This document shows positions 26,683 through 34,620 of a stretch of 49,588 bases of DNA, in pieces. Position numbers and translations under genes: made by a program. Position 1 is the stretch's first letter. Each line of letters begins with the position of its first letter. The notes beneath the pieces are model-generated. The model did not search any database. It was not told the origin of the DNA and worked only from the letters and a program-made list of their open reading frames with translations. Source of the DNA: Deltaproteobacteria bacterium (GTDB taxonomy: Bacteria > Desulfobacterota_B > Binatia > UBA9968); contig VBKY01000031.1 in NCBI GenBank assembly GCA_005879255.1, forward strand, positions 1 through 49,588. Direction: 5' to 3'.

Positions 26683-27618
26683 ATGATGCCGAGGATGATG
26701 ATTTTACTTTTCGTTTGCTGGCTGTTCGCCGGTGAAGACGCGACGGCTGCCCAACCTGTTAAAGTTCGAATCTCTTACTCCAGCCGTAGCAACTCCAACA
26801 CGCCATTCCAGCTCGCGATCGACAAAGGCTTCTTCGCCGAGGAAGGCATGGAGGTGGAATTGATCCAGGTCAATCCGCGGCTCGGCCCGACTGCCGTCAT
26901 CAACGGCGACCTCGATTTCACCACGACCTTCGGCACCACGCTGCGCGCCATTATCGGCGGCTTCCCGATAAAATTCGTCGCCGTGTCTGTGAGAAAATCA
27001 GAACATTTTCTTGTCGTGCGACCTGAGATCAAGGAGATCCGCGACCTCAACGGCAAGAAGTTGGGAGTGGCGACACTATTCGGTTCGGACCAGCGGGCGG
27101 CGGAGGAGATGATCCGCGGCAAGGGGTTTTCTCCAACAATGATCAAACCGGTGGCGCTCGGCGAAGCGCCGGTGCGCGCGCAAGCTTTGCGCAGCGGCGT
27201 GGTGGAGGCGGTTTCGGTTTCGCCACCCTTCGATCTCGCTCTCAAGGCGGAGGGCTTTCGCGTTCTGGCCGGGCCGCAGGATGTGGAGATCGCGCTGCCG
27301 ACGTCCGGCCTCGCGGTGTCAAATCGCACACTCCAGCAGAATCCGCAATTCGTCAAACGCGCCGTACACGCGCTGATGAAATCGCATCGTTATGTTTTCG
27401 AAAACAAGAAAGAGATCGTGCCTTTGATGATCCGCTACCTTGCCCAGACGCCGGAAGTGGCGGAGCGATCGTATGATCTGCTGCTGATTTCCCTTACCCG
27501 CAACGGCGAGATTACGGATCGCGAGTGGGATATCCTGACGGAAAAGAAAAAGGCGGCGGATGAGGTGCGAGATTTCTCGCTCCTTCGCGAAGTGCAAAAG
27601 GAGCTCAAAATTAAGTAG
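26683..27618 (+). CDS. NitT/TauT-type solute-binding protein
   Basis: Start set at the ATG at 26683 (MMPRMMILLFVCWLFAG), which opens a signal peptide ending near AAQ; the frame could also begin at 26686. The 311-residue mature protein follows the family pattern: NTPFQLAIDKGFFAEEGMEVEL, then GDLDFTTTFGTT, and DLNGKKLGVATLFGSDQ. Proteins of this type bind sulfonates, nitrate, thiamine precursors or aromatic acids for an ABC importer. None of the importer genes is adjacent. The ligand cannot be read from sequence. Confidence 0.85.
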   Translation: MMPRMMILLFVCWLFAGEDATAAQPVKVRISYSSRSNSNTPFQLAIDKGFFAEEGMEVELIQVNPRLGPTAVINGDLDFTTTFGTTLRAIIGGFPIKFVAVSVRKSEHFLVVRPEIKEIRDLNGKKLGVATLFGSDQRAAEEMIRGKGFSPTMIKPVALGEAPVRAQALRSGVVEAVSVSPPFDLALKAEGFRVLAGPQDVEIALPTSGLAVSNRTLQQNPQFVKRAVHALMKSHRYVFENKKEIVPLMIRYLAQTPEVAERSYDLLLISLTRNGEITDREWDILTEKKKAADEVRDFSLLREVQKELKIK

Positions 27619-27665
27619 ACAGCGCGACCGAGGATGACGAAAAGTAGCCGCGCGGTAGGTGAATC

Positions 27666-28442
27666 ATGACTTTGAAGATTGACTTGGGAAAAAAGTATCC
27701 GGCCGATCACGCGAAAGCGATCGTCGATCAGCTTTATTCACTAGTGCGTGAACGCTGGGAAACGAAGGTCAACCAGAGGCCATTCATGCAGCAACTCATG
27801 GCGGGAACATTGCCACTCAACGTGCTGCAGACGTTTTTCCGAAACTGGGGCGCGTACACGATCGAAATCAACACGCTCACGGCCTGCACTTATCACCGGA
27901 ATATTACGTTCCTGAAAGTAAACCGCGATCTCATGGGACCGATCGGCGAGAAGATCGCGGACGAATTCATTCATCCGGAACCGCCGGGCCACTTTCTGGT
28001 CATGTTGCGAACGGCCGAAGCGTTCGGCCTTACCGAAGAAGAAGTCTTCACGACGCCGATGCTTGCAGAGTTTCGCGGTAAAATCGATTTCATGCGGAGC
28101 ATCGTTTACGAAGGCACGGCGGCGGAGTGGTACGCCGCAGTGACTACGGAAGAGCAGATCGGCCACTGGTCGGCGGTCTGTTACAAAGCGCTGACGACGC
28201 ATTACGGCTTCGACCGCGACAAAGCGACGTACTTTGCCACCCACGTCGAAGCGGATCTGGGCGAGCATGAAGAAGGTGTCATGGGCCACGCGAGCTTCAA
28301 TCGCATGGCGTTACAGCGATTGCTCGAGACCGGTATGGCGGACGAGAGGCCGACGTATGGATTGGAATACTGTGCCATGACATCAGTAGACCTACACGGC
28401 GTCATGTTGCGGGCGGCGATGGAAGAAGCGAAGCGAATATAA
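27666..28442 (+). CDS. Heme-oxygenase-fold (TenA/PqqC-like) redox protein
   Basis: A 258-residue all-helical protein of the TenA/PqqC/diiron-oxidase superfamily. It keeps ADEFIHPEPPGHF (Glu and His candidates) and the late metal-type motif H193-x3-D197-x3-H201 in THVEADLGEHEE. In the diiron members (UndA, CADD-like) such residues bind iron and activate oxygen. The active substrate here is unknown. It starts 47 bases after the solute-binding gene and is likely in the same transcript. Confidence 0.8.
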   Translation: MTLKIDLGKKYPADHAKAIVDQLYSLVRERWETKVNQRPFMQQLMAGTLPLNVLQTFFRNWGAYTIEINTLTACTYHRNITFLKVNRDLMGPIGEKIADEFIHPEPPGHFLVMLRTAEAFGLTEEEVFTTPMLAEFRGKIDFMRSIVYEGTAAEWYAAVTTEEQIGHWSAVCYKALTTHYGFDRDKATYFATHVEADLGEHEEGVMGHASFNRMALQRLLETGMADERPTYGLEYCAMTSVDLHGVMLRAAMEEAKRI

Positions 28443-28444
28443 GC

Positions 28445-28480
28445 ATGGAGTGATGGAGTATTGGAGTAATGGAATGATGG
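28445..28480. repeat. TGGAGT tandem repeat element
   Basis: Four degenerate units (TGGAGTGA, TGGAGTAT, TGGAGTAA, TGGAATGA) lie directly after the TAA of the TenA-like gene. Confidence 0.75.
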
Positions 28481-28521
28481 GCAAGCTCGCTTATACGCCC
28501 GGATGAAATGATTTGTCGTAG

Positions 28522-28543
28522 GGGCAACCCCCCGTGGTTGCCC
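28522..28543. repeat. GGGGC-type hairpin, variant 1
   Basis: GGGCAACC (28522-28529) and GGTTGCCC (28536-28543) are perfect inverses around CCCCGT, preceded by GTAG. It resembles 33859-33878 and 36061-36085 in its GTAGGGGC start or GCCCCTAC end. Confidence 0.65.
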
Positions 28544-28602
28544 GATTCCATGAAGAGCACAAGCAGACGAAGGAATATAACTATCGAAGGTAGGAGATTT
28601 TT

Positions 28603-29529
28603 ATGATGGAGCAAGTACGCGGCATCGTTCTACCGAGTCCGACGGTTTTCCTTGAAGACGGGCGGGTCGACGAGAAGCTCATGCGCGAGTTGACGGATTG
28701 GTTCATCGACTGTGGCGTCCATGCGTTTTTCGTCTTGGGTTCCTATGGCCAAGGGCCGGCGATGACGCCTGACGAGCGAAAAAAAGTTGCCGAAATCGTC
28801 GTGCAGCAGGTAAAACACCGCGTGCCCGTCGTCGTCCATATCGGCGCCGTCGATCCGTTCACCGCCATCGATCTTGGTAAGCATGCCAAGTCCATCGGCG
28901 CGGACGCAATCGGCCACGTGGGGCCTTATTACTACGCCGACCGTTCGGAGTATGAGATCATCGAGCACTTCAAAATGGTCGATCGCGCGCTGGGTATGCC
29001 GATTCTCGTCTATAACAATCCCCGTTACTCCGGTTACAACATCCATCCGGCTTTCATGGCGCGGTTAGTGGAGACGGTGCCGAATATCTTCGGCGCCAAG
29101 CTGGCGATGGGCAGTGTCGACGAAGCGATGGCGTATATGAAAATGGTCAAGGCGCCGTTTGCGCCGTACGCGCTGGCGAGCAATTTGATATCCGCGATGT
29201 CCGTGGGTGTTGCCGGTACGATCAGTCCGCCGCTCGCGGTGACTCCGGAAATCGGCGTCGAATTAGTCCGCGCCATCGATGCCGGCAAATTGGAGGAAGC
29301 GCTCGCGCTGCAAAAGTCCGTCATTCGGATTCACGATATTTTTCTCCGTCTCGCAGGGCCGTTCGGTCGGACAATTTACTGCGAAGCCATGCGGCTTAGA
29401 GGTTTCGACGTCAAGATGTATCCGCGCTGGCCGTCGAAGCCGCTCAGTCGCGAGGCGTATAACGAATTGAGAGATTTGTTCGTGGAGCTGAAGATCATCA
29501 GCAGGGTCGCTAAAGCGAAGAGCGCGTAA
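28603..29529 (+). CDS. DapA-family aldolase/lyase
   Basis: A 308-residue (beta/alpha)8 protein of the dihydrodipicolinate synthase/N-acetylneuraminate lyase family. ATG with TAGGAG six bases upstream. GSYGQGPAMT near residue 46 is the substrate loop, LVYNNP holds the catalytic Tyr (Tyr137), and Lys166 in FGAKLAMGS is placed as the Schiff-base lysine. The usual G-I/V-K-D/E-S/T after Lys is altered, so lysine synthesis is unlikely and another pyruvate- or ketoacid-dependent aldol reaction is more probable. It lies inside the one-direction cluster. Confidence 0.85.
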   Translation: MMEQVRGIVLPSPTVFLEDGRVDEKLMRELTDWFIDCGVHAFFVLGSYGQGPAMTPDERKKVAEIVVQQVKHRVPVVVHIGAVDPFTAIDLGKHAKSIGADAIGHVGPYYYADRSEYEIIEHFKMVDRALGMPILVYNNPRYSGYNIHPAFMARLVETVPNIFGAKLAMGSVDEAMAYMKMVKAPFAPYALASNLISAMSVGVAGTISPPLAVTPEIGVELVRAIDAGKLEEALALQKSVIRIHDIFLRLAGPFGRTIYCEAMRLRGFDVKMYPRWPSKPLSREAYNELRDLFVELKIISRVAKAKSA

Positions 29530-29563
29530 AGCGATGGGAGTTGTTCCATAGAAAACATTGTCA

Positions 29564-30508
29564 ATGCGATTTAAATTCATTTCGGCTCTCATCGCTACGT
29601 TGGCGGCGATATTATCTTTCTGCGTCCGAGCGTCGGCGCAGGAACGCGTGCGGGTCGCGCTTTCCGTGCGGAACGTGGTTTTCCTTCCTTTTTATTACGC
29701 CAAGGACACCCGGATCTACGATAAATACGGGCTCGACGTCGAACTGATCCAAATGCGCAGCGATCTTCAGCTTGCCGGTTTGGTATCGGGCGAGATCGAT
29801 TTCACGCCGTCTGTGGGACCTGCCGGCGCTGCGATTGCAAATTCTCTTCCTCTAAGGGCGCTGGCGATCCTTTATCGCGCGCCGCTATTTTCTTTGGTCA
29901 GTCCGTCCGGCGTGTCGAACATCAGAGAACTCGAAGGCAAAAAAGTGGCTGTGTCGCGCATTGGTTCGGAAAGTCACCGGTATGGCTCGCTTATGCTCGA
30001 AAGCGGCGGCGCGGACCCGAAAAAACTTACGTTTATACAAACCGGCAGCACGTCGGTGAGCCTGGCCGCGATACAGCAGGGTTCGGTAAACGCGGCGGTG
30101 CTCAGTCCGCCGTTTACCGGAACTATGGCCGAAAAGGGCTACAAGATCCTGGCGCGAAGCCGTTCTCTGGCTGAAGCGCCCTGGCTTGGTCTGGTTGCCA
30201 ATCGCAACAAGTTGGACAAACATCCGGAGCAGGTGAAAAATATATTGCGTTCCATGCGAGACGTAACGGCGGCGATCCGGCGCGACAAGACGTCGGTTGT
30301 CTCCTACATAGAGAAAAACTTCAAGGTGAGCACGGCCAACGCCAATGAGTCCTACGAAGACATCACCGGGGTCATGGTGGATGGGCTAATGTTGCGCGAC
30401 GACCAAATCCAAAAATACCTAGACACGTCTCACGCGCGCGGAGAGATTCCGAAGCGTTTGACGGTTGCCGAAATGTTCGATTTTGCGCCGCTGCGTAGTC
30501 TCAAGTAG
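29564..30508 (+). CDS. NitT/TauT-type solute-binding protein
   Basis: The ATG at 29564 opens a signal peptide (MRFKFISALIATLAAILSFC, cleavage near ASAQ). The 314-residue protein has NVVFLPFYYAKDTRIYDKYG near residue 37, GEIDFTPSVGPAG, and IRELEGKKVAVSRIGSESH. It is the second of three solute-binding-like proteins in the cluster and is only distantly similar to the one at 26683. It is 34 bases after the DapA-like gene and 34 bases before the next; such tight spacing supports a shared transcript. Confidence 0.85.
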   Translation: MRFKFISALIATLAAILSFCVRASAQERVRVALSVRNVVFLPFYYAKDTRIYDKYGLDVELIQMRSDLQLAGLVSGEIDFTPSVGPAGAAIANSLPLRALAILYRAPLFSLVSPSGVSNIRELEGKKVAVSRIGSESHRYGSLMLESGGADPKKLTFIQTGSTSVSLAAIQQGSVNAAVLSPPFTGTMAEKGYKILARSRSLAEAPWLGLVANRNKLDKHPEQVKNILRSMRDVTAAIRRDKTSVVSYIEKNFKVSTANANESYEDITGVMVDGLMLRDDQIQKYLDTSHARGEIPKRLTVAEMFDFAPLRSLK

Positions 30509-30542
30509 GACCAACGCGAATGGTTACGTTGAGGAGTCAAAG

Positions 30543-31490
30543 ATGAGCGACAGACCGATTCTATCCCTTGCCGCGGGCTATCACCTGCGCGCCAAGCCGC
30601 TTTGCGACGGCCGGGTCAAGATGAAGAACTTCGAACTCAAAGCAGTGGCGTTCGAAGAGGACGGCATCGGCCATGATGAGTTTCAGTCGGGCAAGTATGA
30701 CACCGGCGAATTTTCCCTCGCAATGTACGTTGCGCTAAAGAGCCGCGGCGCGCCGTTCATGGCCATCCCAGTCTTTCCGAATCGCAAGTTTCGTCACTCC
30801 TACATTTTCGTGCCGGAGAATTCTCCTCTGAAAGAGCCGGCCCAGCTTAAAGGCAAGAAAGTCGGGATTCTCGGCTGGCTCAACACGGCTGGTCTTTGGG
30901 CGCGGGGAGTACTCAGCGACGAGTATGGCGTGAAGCCACAGGATATTCACTGGATCGCGCCGCGCAAAGCGAAACTAGATCTGTCTCTGCCGCCCGGAAC
31001 ACGCATCGACGTTGTTCCAGGGGAGGGATCGCTTGCGACCCGCATGCTGAATGGCGAATTCGACGCGATCATCCTGCCGGATTTTCCCTTGGAGAAGGGT
31101 TGGCGCCGGTTGTTCGCCGATTCAAAAACAGTGGAGCAAGTCTATTACCGCCGCACGCAGATCTTTCCGACCAGTCACGCGATTACTTTTCACTCGTCGT
31201 ATTTGGAGAAATATCCAGGGGCCGCCCAGGAAATGTTCACCGTTTGTGTGGCAGCAAAGAACCTAGCCGTGCACGACGATGGCGACGCTACTTACTCCAA
31301 TTTTGTCTGGAACCGCCAAGTCTGGGAAGAGCAGCAGTCGGTGATGGGTTTCGATCCTTGGAAATTCGGCATCAAAGGCAACGAAAAGGTGCTCAATACG
31401 TTGATTCGTTACGCCGACGAGCAAGGATTGTTGGCGAAGAAGATGACAATTGCAGATCTGTTCATTCAAATCGACGAACCACAGGAATAA
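30543..31490 (+). CDS. Cytoplasmic solute-binding-fold protein (dihydroxyphthalate decarboxylase-like)
   Basis: The ATG at 30543 (MSDRPILSLAAGYHLR) with GAGG upstream was preferred to the longer frame. The 315-residue protein lacks a signal peptide. Its pattern (FELKAVAFEEDG, FDTGEFSLAMYVALKSRG-like, LKGKKVGILGWLNTAGLWARG) fits the group that includes 4,5-dihydroxyphthalate decarboxylase and related binding-protein-fold enzymes. I infer an enzyme or cytoplasmic ligand binder rather than a transport subunit. The gene ends 19 bases before the EutA-like gene. Confidence 0.75.
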   Translation: MSDRPILSLAAGYHLRAKPLCDGRVKMKNFELKAVAFEEDGIGHDEFQSGKYDTGEFSLAMYVALKSRGAPFMAIPVFPNRKFRHSYIFVPENSPLKEPAQLKGKKVGILGWLNTAGLWARGVLSDEYGVKPQDIHWIAPRKAKLDLSLPPGTRIDVVPGEGSLATRMLNGEFDAIILPDFPLEKGWRRLFADSKTVEQVYYRRTQIFPTSHAITFHSSYLEKYPGAAQEMFTVCVAAKNLAVHDDGDATYSNFVWNRQVWEEQQSVMGFDPWKFGIKGNEKVLNTLIRYADEQGLLAKKMTIADLFIQIDEPQE

Positions 31491-31509
31491 TCAAGGAAAC
31501 ATTCTCGAC

Positions 31510-32979
31510 ATGGCGATCATCAGGCACGAACACCAGGGGCACGGCGACCATGGACATGATCACGAGGGCGCGGTCGGCCCGCACACGCACTTGACCAGCG
31601 TCGGCATCGATATCGGTTCCTCCACGTCGCATTTGATGTTTTCTCGGTTATTGATCGGCTATCCGTCCGTGCTCCAGCGAAAGCCGATTGTGCTCGAGCG
31701 CAATGTCATTGCCCGCTCAGCGATTTTGCTAACGCCGTTCAGCGGCGATTGGAACATCGAAGCCGATCCGCTCAAAGAGCTCGTCGACGCCACATTTCAA
31801 GATGCGGGATTGACGCGCGAGGATATCGACACGGGCGCGGTGATTATCACCGGTGAGGCCGCGCGGCGTGACAACGCACAGAAGATCGCCGAGCTGTTTT
31901 CGGACGATGCGGGTCGATTCGTCTGCGCCACCGCCGGACCGGCGCTAGAGACGACGATGGCAGCGCATGGCTCGGGTGCCGTTACGCAGAGCCGTGAGCA
32001 AGGTCTGGTTCTGCTCAATATCGACGTCGGCGGCGGCACGACGAAAGTTAGCCTGATTGACAACGGCAAGATTCGTGCGACGGCCGCGCTGAACATCGGG
32101 GCGCGGCTGGTGGCGCATGACGACGCGGCTGCGATGGTCCGATTGGAAAAAGGCGGCCGGCGTTTTCTCCGCGATCTAGGTGAGCATCTCGACTTTGGCG
32201 CCAAGGTCTCTGACGATTTACGCACGCGCCTTGCGACCCGGATGGCTCAGACTCTTTTCGACGCGCTCACGACGAACGCGCCGCCGTGGGAGGATTTTTA
32301 CGTCACGCAAGGGCTAGGTCAATTACCGTCCATAGACGGCATTCTTTTTTCCGGTGGCGTTTCTGAATACATCTACTCGCGCGAAGCCAAAACTTTTGGT
32401 GATTTAGGTCCATATTTGGGTCGAGCGATTCGTCATGAAGCGGAAAAACGCGGTTTCAATATTCTCGAAGCCGGCGAGGGCATCCGCGCGACCGTGATTG
32501 GCGCCTCACAGTATACCGTGCAGTTGAGCGGCGAGACGATTTTTATTCCTGAGAGTGTCAATCTGCCCGTGCGCAATCTGCGCGTGTTTGTCGTCGACGT
32601 CGATTGGGAGGCTCCGGTTGCCGATAAGACGGCAGCGGCAGTGGGTAACATTCTTGGCGGCCGCGACGTGGAAGTCCGTGGAACGCCGTTTGTGTTGGCG
32701 TTTTCGACGCCGCCTTTTGCCGGTTATGGCGCTGTGCAAGATATGGCGAAGGGCATCGATCGCGCGCTGGAAACGCTGCCAGTCGTGGATCGGCCCGTGG
32801 CATTAGTTTTCGTCCAGAACGTAGGACAAGTGGTCGGCGGCATACTTTCGGCCAAGTGGAATATGCCGTGTATCGACGAAGTGAGTCTATCCGAGTTGGA
32901 TTTCATCGATATCGGCGAAGTCGTGCCCGGGGAAGGCTTCGTCCCCGTGGTGATCAAGAGTCTCGCGTTCGGCGTGTGA
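31510..32979 (+). CDS. EutA-like ASKHA reactivating protein with His-rich N-terminus
   Basis: Start set at the ATG at 31510. The 489-residue protein matches EutA, the chaperone-like ATPase that removes damaged cobalamin from ethanolamine ammonia-lyase: VGIDIGSSTSHLMFSRL near residue 31, NIDVGGGTTKVSLI for phosphate binding, and a third ASKHA segment with LFSGGVSEYIY. It differs in its first 25 residues, which hold about seven His (HEHQGHGDHGHDH), a likely metal-binding tail. No eutB or eutC lies in the window, so its client enzyme is elsewhere or is not ethanolamine ammonia-lyase. A bicupin and two heme-oxygenase-fold genes follow on the same strand. Confidence 0.85.
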   Translation: MAIIRHEHQGHGDHGHDHEGAVGPHTHLTSVGIDIGSSTSHLMFSRLLIGYPSVLQRKPIVLERNVIARSAILLTPFSGDWNIEADPLKELVDATFQDAGLTREDIDTGAVIITGEAARRDNAQKIAELFSDDAGRFVCATAGPALETTMAAHGSGAVTQSREQGLVLLNIDVGGGTTKVSLIDNGKIRATAALNIGARLVAHDDAAAMVRLEKGGRRFLRDLGEHLDFGAKVSDDLRTRLATRMAQTLFDALTTNAPPWEDFYVTQGLGQLPSIDGILFSGGVSEYIYSREAKTFGDLGPYLGRAIRHEAEKRGFNILEAGEGIRATVIGASQYTVQLSGETIFIPESVNLPVRNLRVFVVDVDWEAPVADKTAAAVGNILGGRDVEVRGTPFVLAFSTPPFAGYGAVQDMAKGIDRALETLPVVDRPVALVFVQNVGQVVGGILSAKWNMPCIDEVSLSELDFIDIGEVVPGEGFVPVVIKSLAFGV

Positions 32980-33106
32980 GGTCCTAGTGGATCCGTTGTT
33001 GGACAGCGGAAACTTGCATGTGTTAAGAATCTAAAAGTGAATATAGCCGGCGAAGCTCGACAACGAAGTCTTCGGCATCCGATGGACCGCAGGGAGGTTT
33101 TGACCG

Positions 33107-33823
33107 ATGGGCGCTGGCATAAGTAGCATAGAAGCCATGTGGGAAGAATTGGTTCGGCTTTGCAATGCGCAATTCAATACACCGCCGTTTCGGCGCTTGC
33201 TAAGCGCAAAGTTTAACAAGGAAAGAGCGCAGCAGTATTCCATTCAAATGGCCTATTACGTGCAAAACCGGCGCGACTGTTGGGGTTACGTTCAAGGCTC
33301 GGCGCCGTTCGAAATCAAGAAACTGATTTGGCGGCACGAGGAGGACGAGCTGATCGGGAGAAAAAACGAAGGTAAAGTAGACCATATGACTTTGGCGATC
33401 AAGGAGGGCGAAGTGTTCGGTCTGTGCGCCGATGCCTTTCAGCATACGGCGCGTCTCGAGGGCGGCGAAGTCTGCTTCAGTGCCTGGATTCGCTTGGCGC
33501 AGAGGTCCTGGTTGGAAGCGATCGCCGGATCGGCAATTCTTGAGATGCGCAATTCCGGGGAGCTGATCAAAGGCGGCTCTTTGTCACGTCGCATCGCCGA
33601 ATTGTTTGAGCGCGATCTCGGTATTCCGATGAAACAACAGATTAATAATGCCGAGCACGTGGTCATGGATGTGGAACATGCGCACCTGTTGATGCAGGTG
33701 GCGCGCAAGTATGCCAATACGGAATCAGCGCGCCGAGCGATTCTTCGCGGCGCCGAAGAGAGCCTGATGATCGACCGAGTTTATCGCGGCCATTTGGCGG
33801 ATATGTTGGCGGCATTGCCGTAA
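33107..33823 (+). CDS. Heme-oxygenase-fold diiron-type protein, copy 1 of a tandem pair
   Basis: AGGGAGG lies nine bases before the ATG at 33107. The 238-residue helical protein shares with the next gene the motifs NRRDCWGYVQG near residue 50, IWRHEEDEL, and the putative metal motif H184-x3-D188-x2-H191 (EHVVMDVEH). This is the layout of heme-oxygenase-like diiron oxidases and oxygenases. The two proteins are clear paralogs but far from identical (perhaps 35 to 40 percent by eye). They could form a heterodimer or act on related substrates. The substrate is unknown. Confidence 0.8.
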   Translation: MGAGISSIEAMWEELVRLCNAQFNTPPFRRLLSAKFNKERAQQYSIQMAYYVQNRRDCWGYVQGSAPFEIKKLIWRHEEDELIGRKNEGKVDHMTLAIKEGEVFGLCADAFQHTARLEGGEVCFSAWIRLAQRSWLEAIAGSAILEMRNSGELIKGGSLSRRIAELFERDLGIPMKQQINNAEHVVMDVEHAHLLMQVARKYANTESARRAILRGAEESLMIDRVYRGHLADMLAALP

Positions 33824-33858
33824 TGCTTTGGCGCATCATCATTAAAAGGCCGATTTAA

Positions 33859-33878
33859 GGGCGACCGGCCGGTCGCCC
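33859..33878. repeat. GGGGC-type hairpin, variant 2
   Basis: A perfect 20-base palindrome, GGGCGACCGGCCGGTCGCCC, followed by CTACC, lies between the paired heme-oxygenase-fold genes, 20 bases before the next ATG. Confidence 0.75.
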
Positions 33879-33898
33879 CTACCTTATTGGGAGGACTC

Positions 33899-34603
33899 AT
33901 GAATCTGGTAGGAGATTTGTTGACGACGCTGGACCAAATGGTCAACGAGCAGTTCGACAGTATCGAGTTCAAGAATTTTCTTGCCGTGCCGTTGACACTG
34001 GAGCGCGGGCGCTTTTACGTGGTGCAGAATGCGCTTTACACCAGCAATCGGCGCGACTGTTGGGGATATGTTCAAGGCGGCGCCCCCTTGGAAGTGAAGC
34101 GCGTCATTTGGCAACACGAGAGCGACGAGCTGATCAACGACCCACGCGCCGGCATGGATCATTACGCGCTCACAGTCAAACAAGGCGAAGTGATCGGACT
34201 TAAGCCGGAAGATTTCGAAAAGGCGGAAATCCCGCCAATGGTGCGCTCCTGTTTTTATGCGTGGCATCACATCGCCATGCATAACCATTGGCTGACGGCT
34301 TATACAGCGTCGCACATGCTCGAGCGCCGCAACAACGGCAAGATCGTGAAAGGTGGGGGGATGTCGTTTCGGGTCGGCAAAAAATTTGAGAACGAGCTGG
34401 GAATCAACTTGAAGAAAATGATTTCACTCGATGTCCACGTGGTTGCCGATATGGACCACTCGGAAAATATTTCCGAAATGTTTGAGCGCTATGTGAGGAC
34501 CACGGAGGATCGTGATTTGGTTCTTAAAGGGGCTCAAGAATCGCTGGCGATTGACCGCGCTTATCGTGGCGCGCTGGGTTACTACATGGAGCAGATCAAG
34601 TAG
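33899..34603 (+). CDS. Heme-oxygenase-fold diiron-type protein, copy 2 of a tandem pair
   Basis: The ATG at 33899 has GGGAGG four bases upstream. The 234-residue protein keeps NRRDCWGYVQGGAP, IWQHESDEL, a MDHY motif and H180-x3-D184-x2-H187 (HVVADMDH). The spacing of these residues is the same as in its neighbour, so the metal site should be alike. Its surface and C-terminus differ. The bicupin gene starts 17 bases after its stop, so the two are translated from one mRNA. Confidence 0.8.
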   Translation: MNLVGDLLTTLDQMVNEQFDSIEFKNFLAVPLTLERGRFYVVQNALYTSNRRDCWGYVQGGAPLEVKRVIWQHESDELINDPRAGMDHYALTVKQGEVIGLKPEDFEKAEIPPMVRSCFYAWHHIAMHNHWLTAYTASHMLERRNNGKIVKGGGMSFRVGKKFENELGINLKKMISLDVHVVADMDHSENISEMFERYVRTTEDRDLVLKGAQESLAIDRAYRGALGYYMEQIK

Positions 34604-34620
34604 AAGAGAGAGGAAATACA

